DNA from: Drosophila miranda
Lineage: Eukaryota > Arthropoda > Insecta > Diptera > Drosophilidae
Direction: 5' to 3'
Length of the DNA stretch: 64,000 bases
Assembly: GCF_003369915.1 (NCBI RefSeq)
Contig: NC_046675.1
Coordinates: forward strand, 14,880,001-14,944,000
Both the position numbers and the translations under genes were made by a program. The notes under the pieces are model-generated. The model saw only the letters and a program-made list of their open reading frames with translations, ran no database searches and was not told the origin of the DNA. Position 1 is the stretch's first letter; every line of letters begins with the position of its first letter. Positions 39,491-49,691 of this stretch are shown here, piece by piece.

Positions 39491-41592
39491 ATGTTCATCT
39501 GGGATTGGTTCACCGGAGTCTTAGGATACTTAGGTAAGCGCACCGGAGATCCGATCGGAGAGCATGGGGCGAGCGCTTTTCTTGAGCGCTTGCCAACAAA
39601 GCAACGCCAGCAAAGGCCAGACGTTGGAACGCAGACAAAAGAAACCCAAAATTTGACTAATGTATGCGTGTCTGCTGCCGTGTACACAGTTGTCTTTTTG
39701 GTATTGGTTTAGCGAGCGGCGCTTTTTAATTGATGACGATTTAGTCGAATCATTTGACCTTCCCGCATGTTTTTCGTGTGGTGCATACTTTCAACGTGAA
39801 TTTCTCCTTGCAGGTCTGTGGAAAAAGTCTGGCAAATTGTTGTTCCTTGGCTTGGATAATGCTGGCAAGACCACGCTACTGCACATGCTCAAAGATGATA
39901 AGCTGGCGCAGCATGTCCCCACCCTGCATCCAAGTGAGTTGCAGTCCCCAGTGGCTCATTTCTCCTTGCTAACGATACCCCTTGATCCATTGCAGCGTCC
40001 GAGGAGCTGTCCATCGGCAATATGCGCTTCACCACATTCGACTTGGGTGGCCACACTCAGGGTAAGTTGATCATGAACTCCCTTGGAGCAGGAGCACTGT
40101 TTCCCCCAGAGCACTCATAAATTTTGCGCCTTTCCGAACGTGCCCTCACTCTAAATATAGCCACACGAGGCGACACATGCAAAAGAGCCAGAGATTCAGC
40201 AACAATCAGCGTGAAATATAGCACAGCGGGTCACTCATACAGAGCCACAACTAGTACTTTTCACATTTGTTGCGTTCAATCAGCCACAGGCACTCGAGCA
40301 TTCATAGAAATGCCATTACAGTGGTTAGAGATCAATTCGATTCGCTTGCAGGTCTAACTGTGCGACCTTTTGTCTAGGTGAACTTTTTGCAAATTAAAAC
40401 TTTGAAAGCATGTAAAGACACTGCGACCTACAAGCAGTCTTTTGTGCCTCGATCTCCTTCTTATCTAAAAGTGCGATCATTTCTAAATAATAGCCAAAAC
40501 ATCTTCCCAATTGTTGTCATATTAGCAAACAATCAATATTTTCATGTTTAAAAGAAGGGTTACTTTTGACCATTTTCTTAGAAGTGACATTAATGTTTGA
40601 GTATCGACCACTGTGCACCTATGTATGTACATTTGTGTGAATAATTTACAAGTACAAAAGCAAACATTCTATTAAGATAACACCGAAAAAACAACAACAA
40701 AAGGCCCAAGATCAACAAGAATCAAAACTTGTTTATTAACTATTTAGAGAGTGCACACGGAATGTGCACAAAAATAAGAATAATCAAAATAAAAATGGAG
40801 TAGCCGCAATAGTAAGCATGAGGCATGAAATGCGGGCGTTTGGGCAATTGATAAGTTGATAAACCAACACAAATATGTACAGGCACACACATTATTACGT
40901 ATTCATATTAGTAGAACATGTCATCGTGACGATCGGTTTCGCTATGGAACAAGCTCTAATCATGAACGGACAAAAGATGGCAGCAGCAGCGTCTCTTGGC
41001 TTTGAAAAGATATCATATCAATGAACGTGTTTGTTGATGTTAAGTAAATTCATAAAGATTACAATGAAGGTTTGGGAGCACCGAAGACCGAGACCCATGC
41101 ACCAACACGCACACTAATTTCCAAATTCTTAAGACCCAATTCGGCTAAAAGTTAAACTTAAATTTTGACCGATTGTAGCACGTCGCGTCTGGAAGGACTA
41201 TTTCCCCGCTGTGGACGCAATTGTGTTCTTAATAGACGCCTGGGATCGCGGCCGCTTCCAGGAGAGCAAAAACGAGCTGGATTCGCTGCTCACGGATGAG
41301 GCGCTGTCCAACTGCCCCGTGCTCATATTGGGCAACAAAATCGATAAGCCCGGTGCGGCCAGCGAGGATGAGCTGAGAAATGTTTTTGGACTGTATCAGT
41401 TAACAACCGGCAAGGTAGGCTATCCTAGGCTCTGATCTCTTTGCGTTTTTACTGACTTTCTGGTGTGGATTTCAGGGCAAAGTTGCACGTGCCGATCTGC
41501 CTGGCCGCCCATTGGAATTGTTCATGTGCTCCGTGCTGAAGCGACAGGGCTACGGCGAGGGTTTCCGTTGGTTAGCGCAGTATATCGATTAA
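39491..41592 (+). CDS. Sar1 small GTPase (COPII coat)
   Basis: Initiates COPII vesicle budding at ER exit sites; GTP-bound Sar1 inserts its N-terminal amphipathic helix and recruits Sec23/24. Exons: 39491-39533, 39814-39933, 39996-40061, 41179-41414, 41476-41592; 193 aa, the usual Sar1 length. Visible motifs are the N-terminal [17 protein letters not shown] amphipathic helix, P-loop GLDNAGKT (G1), the T of the effector loop in HPTSEELSIG, DLGGHTQ (G3, with Sar1's His in place of Ras Gln61), NKIDK (G4) and [21 protein letters not shown] at the C-terminus. The Motif-1-like and ATCGATG sequences near 38.4-38.5 kb may mark its promoter. Intron 3 (40062-41178) is the only long one and shows no nested gene. 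Confidence 0.97.
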
Positions 41593-42757
41593 GTTAACAA
41601 TAAAATACCAACAAGAACCATAATAAAACACACACACACACAAACTGAGAGGAGAACTTGGCAACAAAATTTAAATACGACGATAGAACAGAACAGAACC
41701 GAACCGAACAGAAGAGAAGATAACCCCAACCCAACCACAAAACGGACCTTAAGCAAAACGAAGCTGCGTGCGCAATTTCTAATTTATACACAATTACAAA
41801 ATAATTCATAAATAATAAAAAACGGAAAACTCAAAAATCTGTACATCTGTAATTAGAAAAACACTCTTAAAAAAAGCAACAACCAACACAATGTTCAATA
41901 TCAAAGTTCAAATGACTTTTCCATCGAGAACATCCAAGAGAATATAAAACAACATCCAGAGAATGAGGAGAGTGCGCGCAAGGGAAAAACAAACTTTTAA
42001 TTATAATTATGAATAAAACAAATTGTAGCAAATTAAAGGTGATTTATTTAAGAGCAAGTGCTTTCAGCGACGCTGTTCCATAAATAAAATTTAGCTATCA
42101 TCTACTTTTTATTTCAACCACACTTTTACTTGTATAATGTCCCCAAAAATTTTAAATTCCATTTAGTTTAGAGACTGCCTGCAAAAACATTATACTACAA
42201 CTTCAATGGTCCCTCCCTCCCTTTTAATTTAGCTAAAAAAATCTTGTAAGTTGCATGTCCATCGATGTACTTTTGTTTCTTTTTTATACATCGCAAAAAA
42301 AATAATATAATTCTAAATAAAGCGGAGAAAAGTAATTTTGTAAAAATAATAAAAAGTGGAGCTATTACTTGGAAAATAGTTTGGAGAATGGATTCCTTTC
42401 CCCATTAAATACTGAAGTCTTTTTTAAAAATATATTACTGAGTTTATTTCATGCCACTTTTAAGGATTAAGCTAATGAGTCAATTAATAGCATACACATA
42501 CAATATTTAAATCAAGCGAAATGGAGGCACGCTGAATCAAAGATGTCACGGGCTGTGGCGCCCTTGCCTGCGGGACTGTTGTTCGTTTTGTCTATGTAGA
42601 AAAATATAATAAAATATTCAAGTGTTGATTGGGGCTGCAGGTGATGGATGATCATCTAGTGCTAGCTGCGACGGCAGCATGGACGCCGCCGACAGAGCAT
42701 CAGCTGCCGGTGAAAGAGGCGCATGAGCAAGCATTTGCGCTTGGCCCGCTCCGTGCA
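41593..42757. other. 3' UTRs between convergent Sar1 and PSR
   Basis: AT-rich, with many AATAAA hexamers (for example near 41,622, 42,074 and 42,315). An ACAGA/ACCGA pentamer run lies near 41,685-41,715. No coding signal. Confidence 0.6.
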
Positions 42758-43966
42758 TCAGGAGCGCGTGGAGCCCATGGAGGAGCCGCCACCGCCCATG
42801 CGTCGCTTCTTTTTCTTTTTGGCGGTGAGACTTTCTTGTCCGCTGTCCGTATTGGAGTCAGCTTCTGCGTCGCTTTCCGACGACGATGAGGATGACGACG
42901 ACGAGGAGGAGCTTGAATTACTAGAACTATCCGAAGCAAAGCCGGTGCTCTCGTTTATATTAATACTTTCGGCGATTTGCGCTAGCTCTGGGCGCTGCTC
43001 GCGTAGCACACGCAACCACTTCCGCGACAGCTTGGGCCGGCCCCGAACGGTCTTGTGCCAGACACACGGGAAGTTGGTCTTCGAGCTGAAGTTCTGGGTG
43101 ATTGCAATGGTGTCGTCCAGATTGAGGACTACATGCCACCAGCCGCCCGGCACGAATACAGTGTCGCCCTCGCCCTGCAGCACCTCGATGGGCTTGTATT
43201 GCTCCGGCCAGGAGGGTAGCTTGGTGCGCGGGTAGATGGTGCTGAACCACGTGATGGCCTCGTCACGCTGTTTGCCGCCCATGGCGCTGGTCACCTTGAG
43301 CAAGTCCTTGGGCGTTTGTGTGGGGAACAGGCACCATCGCTTGTGACCACGAATGAGCGTATTCCAAGCGCTGGTTCCCAGTGGATCGATGTGGATGCCA
43401 GTGCCGGAGCGGGAGGGACCCATCACAAACCATCGGTAGGGCGGCCTACGATTCTCACCGCAGTATTGGAAAAGATCATCTCGAAAGTACTTTGGCACCA
43501 CGTAGTCGTCGAGCAGCTTCTTCCTGCGATGGTGCTCCCCAAAGCTGCTGTCGAAGATGTAGAGCGGACTGTCGTCGCGCGTCCCTTGCATGTATTCGAC
43601 GTAGTATTTCATCTTCATTTTGACGCTGTAGCCTTCGTTGTCCTCGCCGCACTTGAACTTCTGGTTCCTGTACTTCTTGGCCAGCCGCGACATCGTCCAC
43701 TTCTCCAGAGCCATCCAGCCATCAGTGCATCCCTGTATCACCACCGGCTTGTAGGGCCGCTCAAAGCGTTCTATGAATTCGTCACACGACACCGCCGCAT
43801 CATCAATTCGTTCCAGATTATCTGCAAAATCCCAGAATGGCTCGAAGTTCTCATAGTACCGCATCGCCATCCACGCGTTTTCTCCGTCCAGCTCTGGCCT
43901 GGCCTTGCGCTTAACGTCGCGGGTGCGTTTGCGGGACCGCTTGGGCAGCTTGAATTCCTCGCTCAT
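42758..43966 (-). CDS. PSR/JMJD6: JmjC-domain lysyl hydroxylase
   Basis: Nuclear Fe(II)/2-oxoglutarate oxygenase of the JMJD6 family, which hydroxylates lysines in splicing factors; it was formerly called the phosphatidylserine receptor. Single exon, 402 aa from [20 protein letters not shown]; an in-frame GTG upstream is not used because this ATG opens the conserved basic N-terminus. The JmjC core shows [15 protein letters not shown] (His and Asp iron ligands), GHKRWCLFP and [14 protein letters not shown] (distal His ligand). The C-terminus is a long serine tract followed by an acidic stretch and KKKKKRR, as in the human protein. Convergent with Sar1. A Motif-1 sequence lies 72 bp upstream of the start. 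Confidence 0.96.
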   Translation of the reverse strand: MSEEFKLPKRSRKRTRDVKRKARPELDGENAWMAMRYYENFEPFWDFADNLERIDDAAVSCDEFIERFERPYKPVVIQGCTDGWMALEKWTMSRLAKKYRNQKFKCGEDNEGYSVKMKMKYYVEYMQGTRDDSPLYIFDSSFGEHHRRKKLLDDYVVPKYFRDDLFQYCGENRRPPYRWFVMGPSRSGTGIHIDPLGTSAWNTLIRGHKRWCLFPTQTPKDLLKVTSAMGGKQRDEAITWFSTIYPRTKLPSWPEQYKPIEVLQGEGDTVFVPGGWWHVVLNLDDTIAITQNFSSKTNFPCVWHKTVRGRPKLSRKWLRVLREQRPELAQIAESININESTGFASDSSSNSSSSSSSSSSSSSESDAEADSNTDSGQESLTAKKKKKRRMGGGGSSMGSTRS

Positions 43967-44037
43967 CGTGGTACTTCCTCGAGATTTTGCTAATTTTTTC
44001 TTAAATATGCAGAAAGTGGAGAACGTGAGCACTAGAG

Positions 44038-44048
44038 CAGTGTGACCG
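44038..44048 (-). promoter_or_regulatory. Motif-1 (M1BP-type) core promoter element of PSR
   Basis: Reading on the minus strand, CGGTCACACTG is an exact match to YGGTCACACTR and lies 72 bp upstream of the PSR ATG, a typical position for this housekeeping core element. It is also the end of the dispersed repeat that continues rightwards. Confidence 0.65.
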
Positions 44049-45035
44049 CGGAATTATCGTTAAAATATACGGTCCGACCCACAGAAATATACCAAAATAT
44101 ACCGTCTAATTTTAAAAATATACTGACGAATTCCAGTTCCATTATACATATTCCTCGATTTTGATATTCCGTCGAATATTACTAGCTAGATGGATCTCTC
44201 AACCCTGCCCAAATAGTTTCATACAATTAAATAACCTATTTTCTAATTGACTGGCTTATTTTAAACACTTGCACTTTATTGGATTTCTATATACCTTTGA
44301 AAATAAAATTTAATAGACTGATGAAATTGACAAAATATACCATTATATACCGATATACCGTAAAATACCGAAAAGTATTAAAAATACCTGAAACGGTTAC
44401 CCTGCACTAGAGCTAGGCGTGGGTAGGTGGTATATTTTGTGGCGATATATATCGTCATACACATGCAATTTAAAAATAAAACACCGTATCATTATTATAT
44501 ATGTAATTTATTATATTATACATGCAATCGAAATTATCTTTTTCTGCCAATACGTTTTAACAATTTCATTTTATTTATTCCAATACTCATCTGCTGGGTA
44601 ACCATATACGGTTTATTATTTACTATTCTGTAAATTTTGACGTCGAAATTCGGTATATAATGGTATATTCCATAAATTTTATGAATCTATAAAATTTCAT
44701 TCATAAAGGTATATTAAAGAACACAGGGTATAGAAAATTACATTCTTTTTGATTTTCGCTCTATCAAATCGTGCGTCCCTGCGTCAGCTATTCCAATGGA
44801 TTACGTTTATATCCTTGTCAATCATTCATATTCAAACTTTCGCGCGCTCCTCCAGGTAGAGCTTCATCCAGTTGGTAGTATCGTTTCGTATCACTACATT
44901 TTATGCTTCGATTTTTTGTTTAAGCCTTATTAAAGAACATTTATTCATCAATCCGATAAAAGTATGTGCTCAGAGCTGAGGCTCTTGGCTAGCTAATAAC
45001 CCTAAACCGAATATAAAAATCAAGGAATATGATTT
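44038..45035. repeat. GGTATATTT-type dispersed repeat, copies upstream of PSR
   Basis: From 44,038 the phrases of the 36-38 kb repeat appear in reverse orientation (ACCAAAATATACCGTCT, then TACTGACGAATTC, GTCGAATATTACTAGCTAGA and a GACTGGCTTATT variant). A second part near 44,640-45,030 is in + orientation and resembles 55,436-55,640 (GGTATATTAAA, then CAGGGTATAGAAA, GCGTC and ATTCCAATGGATT). These are old, mosaic copies. Confidence 0.75.
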
Positions 45036-45090
45036 CTGATCATGTTGAAATAAAGGGGGTTTAAGTGGGCTAAGCTCTTTTTTTCATTAT

Positions 45091-45098
45091 TATCGATA
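45091..45098. promoter_or_regulatory. DRE (DREF-binding) element
   Basis: Perfect palindromic TATCGATA, 42 bp upstream of the Muted-like start codon. DREs are common in fly housekeeping promoters, and this position supports a promoter for the tandem BLOC-1/V-ATPase gene pair. Confidence 0.65.
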
Positions 45099-45107
45099 AG
45101 CCGATAA

Positions 45108-45117
45108 GTCATGTGAC
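45108..45117. promoter_or_regulatory. M-box/CLEAR-like site (MITF/TFEB type)
   Basis: GTCATGTGAC is an M-box (TCATGTGA core) with the flanks of the CLEAR motif, 22 bp upstream of the first start codon. Drosophila Mitf is known to drive V-ATPase and lysosomal genes, and the two proteins encoded here are a BLOC-1 subunit and a V-ATPase assembly factor. Function is inferred. Confidence 0.6.
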
Positions 45118-45139
45118 AGCTGTGGGTGGTTGAAAAATA

Positions 45140-45737
45140 ATGATAAGCCAGGTTGGACGAGGTAATGTTTTGAAAAAACTGCTGTATAATCGTCTGTAAT
45201 GAAATATTCTACTCTTCTGCAGAGTTGTACAAAGTGCCGCTTCGCGTTTTAGATCATCGCGTATTTGTTAACGGCGAGATCGAAGCTTTCCTGGACAATT
45301 TCGAAGTTCGGCGCAACGACAGCGAAGTGGAAAAACTTTTCCAGGTCACCGAGACCGTAGGATCGCTCAAGTACGATCTTTCAGAACGTTTCATTTCATT
45401 GGGTAACAAAAACCTCACCGATCTGGGTACCGAAGTGAACAATCTGCTGTACGGAGTCAACAACCTGTTGGAGAAAGCCAAAGTGGAGCGGACGGTAATT
45501 GGGACCACACCACATAATCGAGGCGCCGGCTTATCGAATATTACTGACTGCATTTCGTATTTTTAGGCCAGCGCACAGTTGCGGGAGTCACGACAGTCAC
45601 GTGAGCGACGCAGAGCCGAATTTCTGACCAACCTGCAGCACGGCTACAAGCGCATAGAAAACTCGTTTGAGGAAAAGGAGGAGGAAATCGCCGAACTCTA
45701 CTCCGACCTGCAATTGAAGCTGAGCATTGCCAAATAG
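45140..45737 (+). CDS. Muted-like BLOC-1 subunit 5
   Basis: BLOC-1 is an octameric coiled-coil complex needed for lysosome-related organelles (eye pigment granules in flies) and endosomal sorting. Exons: 45140-45161, 45223-45494, 45567-45737; 154 aa. The exon 1/2 join is phase 1 and gives MISQVGRELYKVPLRVLDHR. The LDHR...GEIEAFLDNFEVRR segment matches the LDHRPVIQGE...FVKEFEEKR segment of human BLOC1S5, and the rest is a long coiled coil (EEKEEEIAELYSDLQLKL near the end). The stop is only 13 nt before the ATG of the next gene, so the two probably share a dicistronic mRNA. The short first exon is supported by phase and promoter motifs, not by transcript data. Confidence 0.82.
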
Positions 45738-45750
45738 GAGCTGCCCTAAA

Positions 45751-46755
45751 ATGCTCAAATCCACAATCGTAGACACCCGGGTGCGCCTTGTGCCGTCGAA
45801 GACGCTTTTGGAGTTCCTGGATAGCCAAAAGGAGCACTTCAAAAAGGTTCCGGAGAATGTCGCCAAACTGATGAAAAACGAAGGCTATACTTTACCTTTG
45901 AGTACACAAATCGTTAAAGAACAAGAGCTGAACATTAAACGCCCCAATATTGACCGAACGCTGCTCCGTACACTCACGGCCGATGTGTCCGAGGAACCAG
46001 AACCAGCACCAGCCAAACCCATTGGAAAGAAGAATAAGAAGGCAGCCAAAGATAAGAAGGCAACCGATGAGGTAATGGAAGATAAAGAACACCCGACGGA
46101 ATACAATAATGTCTTGTTCCTGACGGACATGCACTGGCTGAATGATACTCTGATTCAATTGCGCAAAGATGGCATTTGCAATATCTTTCTGTATGAATTG
46201 ATCGAATCATCCGATCTCGTATTGCCAGAAAATGAAATGAAGCCACGCAACCCGGACCTGGAGGCCCGCTGCGAACGCCTTCGTGCGGAGCAGCACAACC
46301 GCGAGTACCACAAGATGACCAAGAATGTGGATGCAGGACTGAAGCATTATCCAGAGGACACCATAGCCTATCAAAGTGAGTAGAGATGAGATCTCAAATT
46401 GAGCGATTCCGAATGCTGTTAATACTCTTTTCTTGTAGTTAAAAGTCTGAACAAGCAAATTATTGCGGTGTTGCAGTTCGTCTTCTCTGTGGCCGCTGGT
46501 TTCACCTTTGGTTTCTTTGGTGTGAATTTGATGGTTGGTCCCCTGCCCTTTGGCTTTCGCATCCTGCTGGGCGTCATTGTGGCCCTCATTATAGCCCTAG
46601 CCGAGATGTACTTCTTGGCCAAAAAGCTGCACGAATACGACGAGGTCTTGGACGCGCCCAAGCGCATGCAGCAGACCGCGCCAAAGGCTCGCGGAGAGCG
46701 AGTCCCGCCCGCGGAGACAAGTGGAGTTCAGGCTCTAAAGCCTCATGCTGACTAA
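45751..46755 (+). CDS. TMEM199/Vma12-like V-ATPase assembly factor
   Basis: ER membrane protein that assembles the Vo sector of the vacuolar H+-ATPase (TMEM199/Vma12p family). Exons: 45751-46375 and 46439-46755 (phase 1 junction); 313 aa. The cytosolic N-terminal region includes VPSKTLLEFLDSQKEHF and a Lys-rich, acidic low-complexity insert (KKNKKAAKDKKATDEVMEDK). The family core ARCERLRAEQHNREYHKMT follows. Two predicted membrane helices lie at about residues 216-240 and 246-268 (LQFVFSVAAGFTFGFFG; FRILLGVIVALIIALAEMYF). Longer than human TMEM199 (208 aa) because of the insert. It begins 13 nt after the BLOC-1 gene stop and is convergent with Zfpl1. Confidence 0.9.
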
Positions 46756-46951
46756 ACAAATATGTATTACTTTTTCTTTAATATATACATAAATATTTGT
46801 ATTAATTCGTCGTTGGAATTTTAGATTATATAAATATCTGTAAAAGTTTTATTCTTTCGGGAGGGTGTGGGGAGAAGGATTCTAGGCTTTCGATTAGAGA
46901 CTACGTATACACGACGTTGATAAACTTTCTTCGAATATTTCGTTACACATT

Positions 46952-48101
46952 TTACTCGTAGTGATTCGGTTGCGGATTCGGATTGTTCCAGCTCTCGTCC
47001 AGGCCGTCGTTGGAGCCACTGCGTCCCATCCATGCCAATAGATAGATGAACATGACAAAGGCCAGAATGCCGCTGAGCACCAAAAACCAGGTGCGTCGCC
47101 ACGGTGGCCGCGACGACGGTGAATAAAAGCGTCGCGTCCAACGCGAGAACAGCTCGGCCGGCGTGCGGCGCTGGTACTTATTGTCATCGCGATCCGTCCC
47201 ACCAATGGGCGACTGACGTGGCAACAATGGTCGCCTACTGCTAGCTGTTTGATCAATAACATAGTGATATTAAACGCCAAGCTTAGAAAATAACTCTGCT
47301 GCATACCATTAAAGTCGCCCGAGCTGGGCGGATTAAATGCATCCATTAGGAGCACGGAATGTGGAGTGGAGGCATCACCACCATTCGGCTTCCCACGCTC
47401 CCGCTCTCCTCCGGAATGAATGTGATGCACTTTGGTCATATTGCTAACCGCCGCCTGGCTGACGGAAGCCTTAGACTTAATGGCCTTCAAACTGCTACTC
47501 TGATCCTCCGAGAGCTTTTGGAGAGCATTGTTATTAGCACAAAGTCGGCGAATATCTCTTTAGCCGCTTACCAGAGCCAGGCCCAGGCCATTGCGACCCC
47601 AGTTGACTTGAGCCAGGTAGTTCTTCAGGGCGTCCGCCACGGGCGAGACGAGATTGGTGTTGGGAAATATCTCCACACTACAACCGGGGCACTGATGGCC
47701 GCGTGGGGCAGTGTTGGCAGGAAGTGCGGCTTGACGAGCATTCAAGCAGTCCCAATGAAAGACGTCTAGAAATTGTTGGATAGAGTGTCATTAAAAGGAA
47801 GGTTACTACATGCGGGTGACACCACTTACGGTAGCAAACCAGTCGCACGCACTCGCCTTGCTCCAGCGAAGTCCCACACAGATTGCAGTTGGAAATGTAG
47901 TCGCTGTCACGAAGCCATTGCAGATAGGATTGCACTATGCACTGCGGAATAGATCCGAAATACATTATTTTCTGAGCTGTGTGGAATAAGCATATGTACC
48001 TTAGGGTGGGACTGGACCATGCAGTGTTCGCAGACATTGACTCGGTGCTCGAAGCAGAACTGATTGGTGACCAATCGTTTTGGGCATTTGCAGAGACCCA
48101 T
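46952..48101 (-). CDS. Zfpl1: zinc finger protein-like 1, Golgi RING-type membrane protein
   Basis: Conserved cis-Golgi membrane protein that links to GM130 in mammals. Minus-strand exons: 48101-48000, 47941-47830, 47765-47572, 47514-47307, 47244-46952; 302 aa (human 310). The N-terminus has an atypical B-box-like zinc finger ([24 protein letters not shown]). A C3HC4 RING-like finger follows ([28 protein letters not shown], then [12 protein letters not shown]). A single C-terminal anchor ([21 protein letters not shown]) ends with a short tail. All junction phases agree (0, 1, 0, 1). It is divergent from Sps2, with 279 bp between start codons. Confidence 0.93.
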
Positions 48102-48380
48102 TCTGGCAGGTCAGCAGACTTCTTGTTTCGGGGCGGCGCAGATATTTATTGCACTTGGGGTTTATTGTGCCAGCACACTTGTGTAAAGTAAACCTAGGGG
48201 AGACGCACACAATTATCGCATTCTCCGCATTCAATTGATTTTAATTTCGATTCGTAGTTCCCTAGCCCCTGAATTTTCGTTTTGACAATCACAGAATCAA
48301 CAGCCACGTACTAGCTTTCGAGATGCGTGGCGAATGGCAAGAGCGCCACAACACATACCACTCCAACCCTACCCACCAAG

Positions 48381-49505
48381 ATGTTTCGGCCAGAAAAACA
48401 TGGACTCGAGCCCGATTTTCAACTTACCAATTTTTCCACCCTCCGAGGATGAGGCTGTAAAATCCCCCAAGATGTACTCACAAAGTACCTAAGGGGAACA
48501 GAAATAGTCCATTCCAACGAAAAGGAAGAACACCACATCGGCGCTGGAATGGACTGTGCCGTTATACCACTCAACTCAACTCGGCACGGAGGAGAATATC
48601 TGCTGGCACAAACTGTCGACTTCTTTTATCCATTGGTAAATGATCCAGAAGCATTGGGAAGAATCACGCTGGCCAATGTCTTGAGTGATTTATATGCCGT
48701 TGGTGTGACCGACATTGACTCGATAGAAATGATAATAAGTGTATCGACGGAATTTACGAGCAAGCAACGTGATGTTGTTACATCTTTAATCATACAGGGT
48801 TTTCGAAAAGCGTTGGCAACAAATGGCTACAACCAAGTCCACTTAAAACTGAGGGAATTAAAGCTAAATCCTTGGTGCATCGTTGGCGGCGTAGCGACTT
48901 CTGTCTGCCTAAAGGATGAAATCATATTTCCATCTAATGGGCGACCGGGAGATGCTTTGGTACTTACAAAGCCACTGGGTACACAGCTGGCGACAAATGC
49001 TCATATTTGGCAACTTAATCAGACTGATAAGTACAAAACCCTCCTGACGAAATTCACAGATAAGGAGATACTCGAGACCTTTGAAATGGCAGTGAAGTCG
49101 ATGACATATTTAAACAAAACCGCTGCACGCTTAATGCACAAGTATCGGGCGCACTGTGCCACAGATGTTACAGGATTTGGTTTACTTGGTCATGCCAAAA
49201 ACCTTGCACAATTCCAAAAGGACAAGGTCTTATTTAAGATAAACAGATTGCCAGTTATCAAAAATGTTGTGAAGTTTAGCACTCTAATTGACCAAAGCTC
49301 CAAATTACTTGCTGGCAAATCGGTAGAAACATCTGGCGGTCTATTAATTTCACTTTCGCCCGAAGCAGCAGACCAATTTTGCTACGAATTCAACGAAATT
49401 ACAAAAGGCGAACAAAAGGCATTCAAAATTGGATGCGTCGAAGAAGCAAATGAGTCCGATGCAGTGCTAGAAGATCATGTAGAATACATCGAAGTCAGTT
49501 TTTAA
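48381..49505 (+). CDS. Selenophosphate synthetase 2 (selenoprotein; in-frame UGA = Sec24)
   Basis: Makes selenophosphate from selenide and ATP, the selenium donor for selenocysteine. The frame from ATG 48381 runs 374 codons with a single TGA at 48450-48452. Its context (STLRG-U-GCKIPQDVL) is the SelD active-site loop, with Sec at 24, Cys at 26 and the catalytic Lys at 27. Downstream are GMDCAV, the metal-binding DFFYPLVNDPEALGRITLANVLSDLYAVGVT segment, GGVAT, TDVTGFGLLGHA and ETSGGLLISL, all expected of SPS2. Without recoding, the first 23 codons would be lost. A candidate SECIS lies 39 nt after the stop. No introns interrupt the CDS, and it sits between Zfpl1 and Polr3F, so a retroposed or relocated copy is possible. 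Confidence 0.9.
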
Positions 49506-49544
49506 CTAGATTTAAAGTAATACAAACAATTGATTATTCAACCT

Positions 49545-49618
49545 ATGACGGATATTTCATAAAGGCTTAAAGCTTGGAAATATTTGGAACTTTACATTTT
49601 TAAATGTGTATATCTGAT
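49545..49618 (+). ncRNA. Candidate SECIS element in the Sps2 3' UTR
   Basis: The eukaryotic SECIS core is present. ATGA (49545-49548), a 12-nt helix arm, then AAA (49561-49563) in the apical region, and TGAT (49615-49618) as the 3' half of the non-Watson-Crick quartet. GATAT pairs with ATATC and CAT with ATG to form helix II. ATTCAA before the core pairs with TTGAAT after it to form helix I. The apical part can form a further AAGCTT mini-stem (form II). It starts 40 nt downstream of the Sps2 stop, where it is needed to recode UGA 24. Confidence 0.75.
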
Positions 49619-49691
49619 AGTTAATTGAATGTATGCTTTGATTAAAGAAGGAGACTTGATAGCCAAATTAAACACGAAACTTTCTTTTAAT

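Noticed and set aside
43316..43993. 225-codon + strand frame opposite PSR
   Set aside because: Antisense shadow of the JmjC coding sequence.
48001..48234. 77-codon minus frame upstream of Zfpl1 (MNAENAIIVCVSP...)
   Set aside because: It overlaps the Zfpl1 first exon in another frame and has no splice donor that would make it a coding extension.
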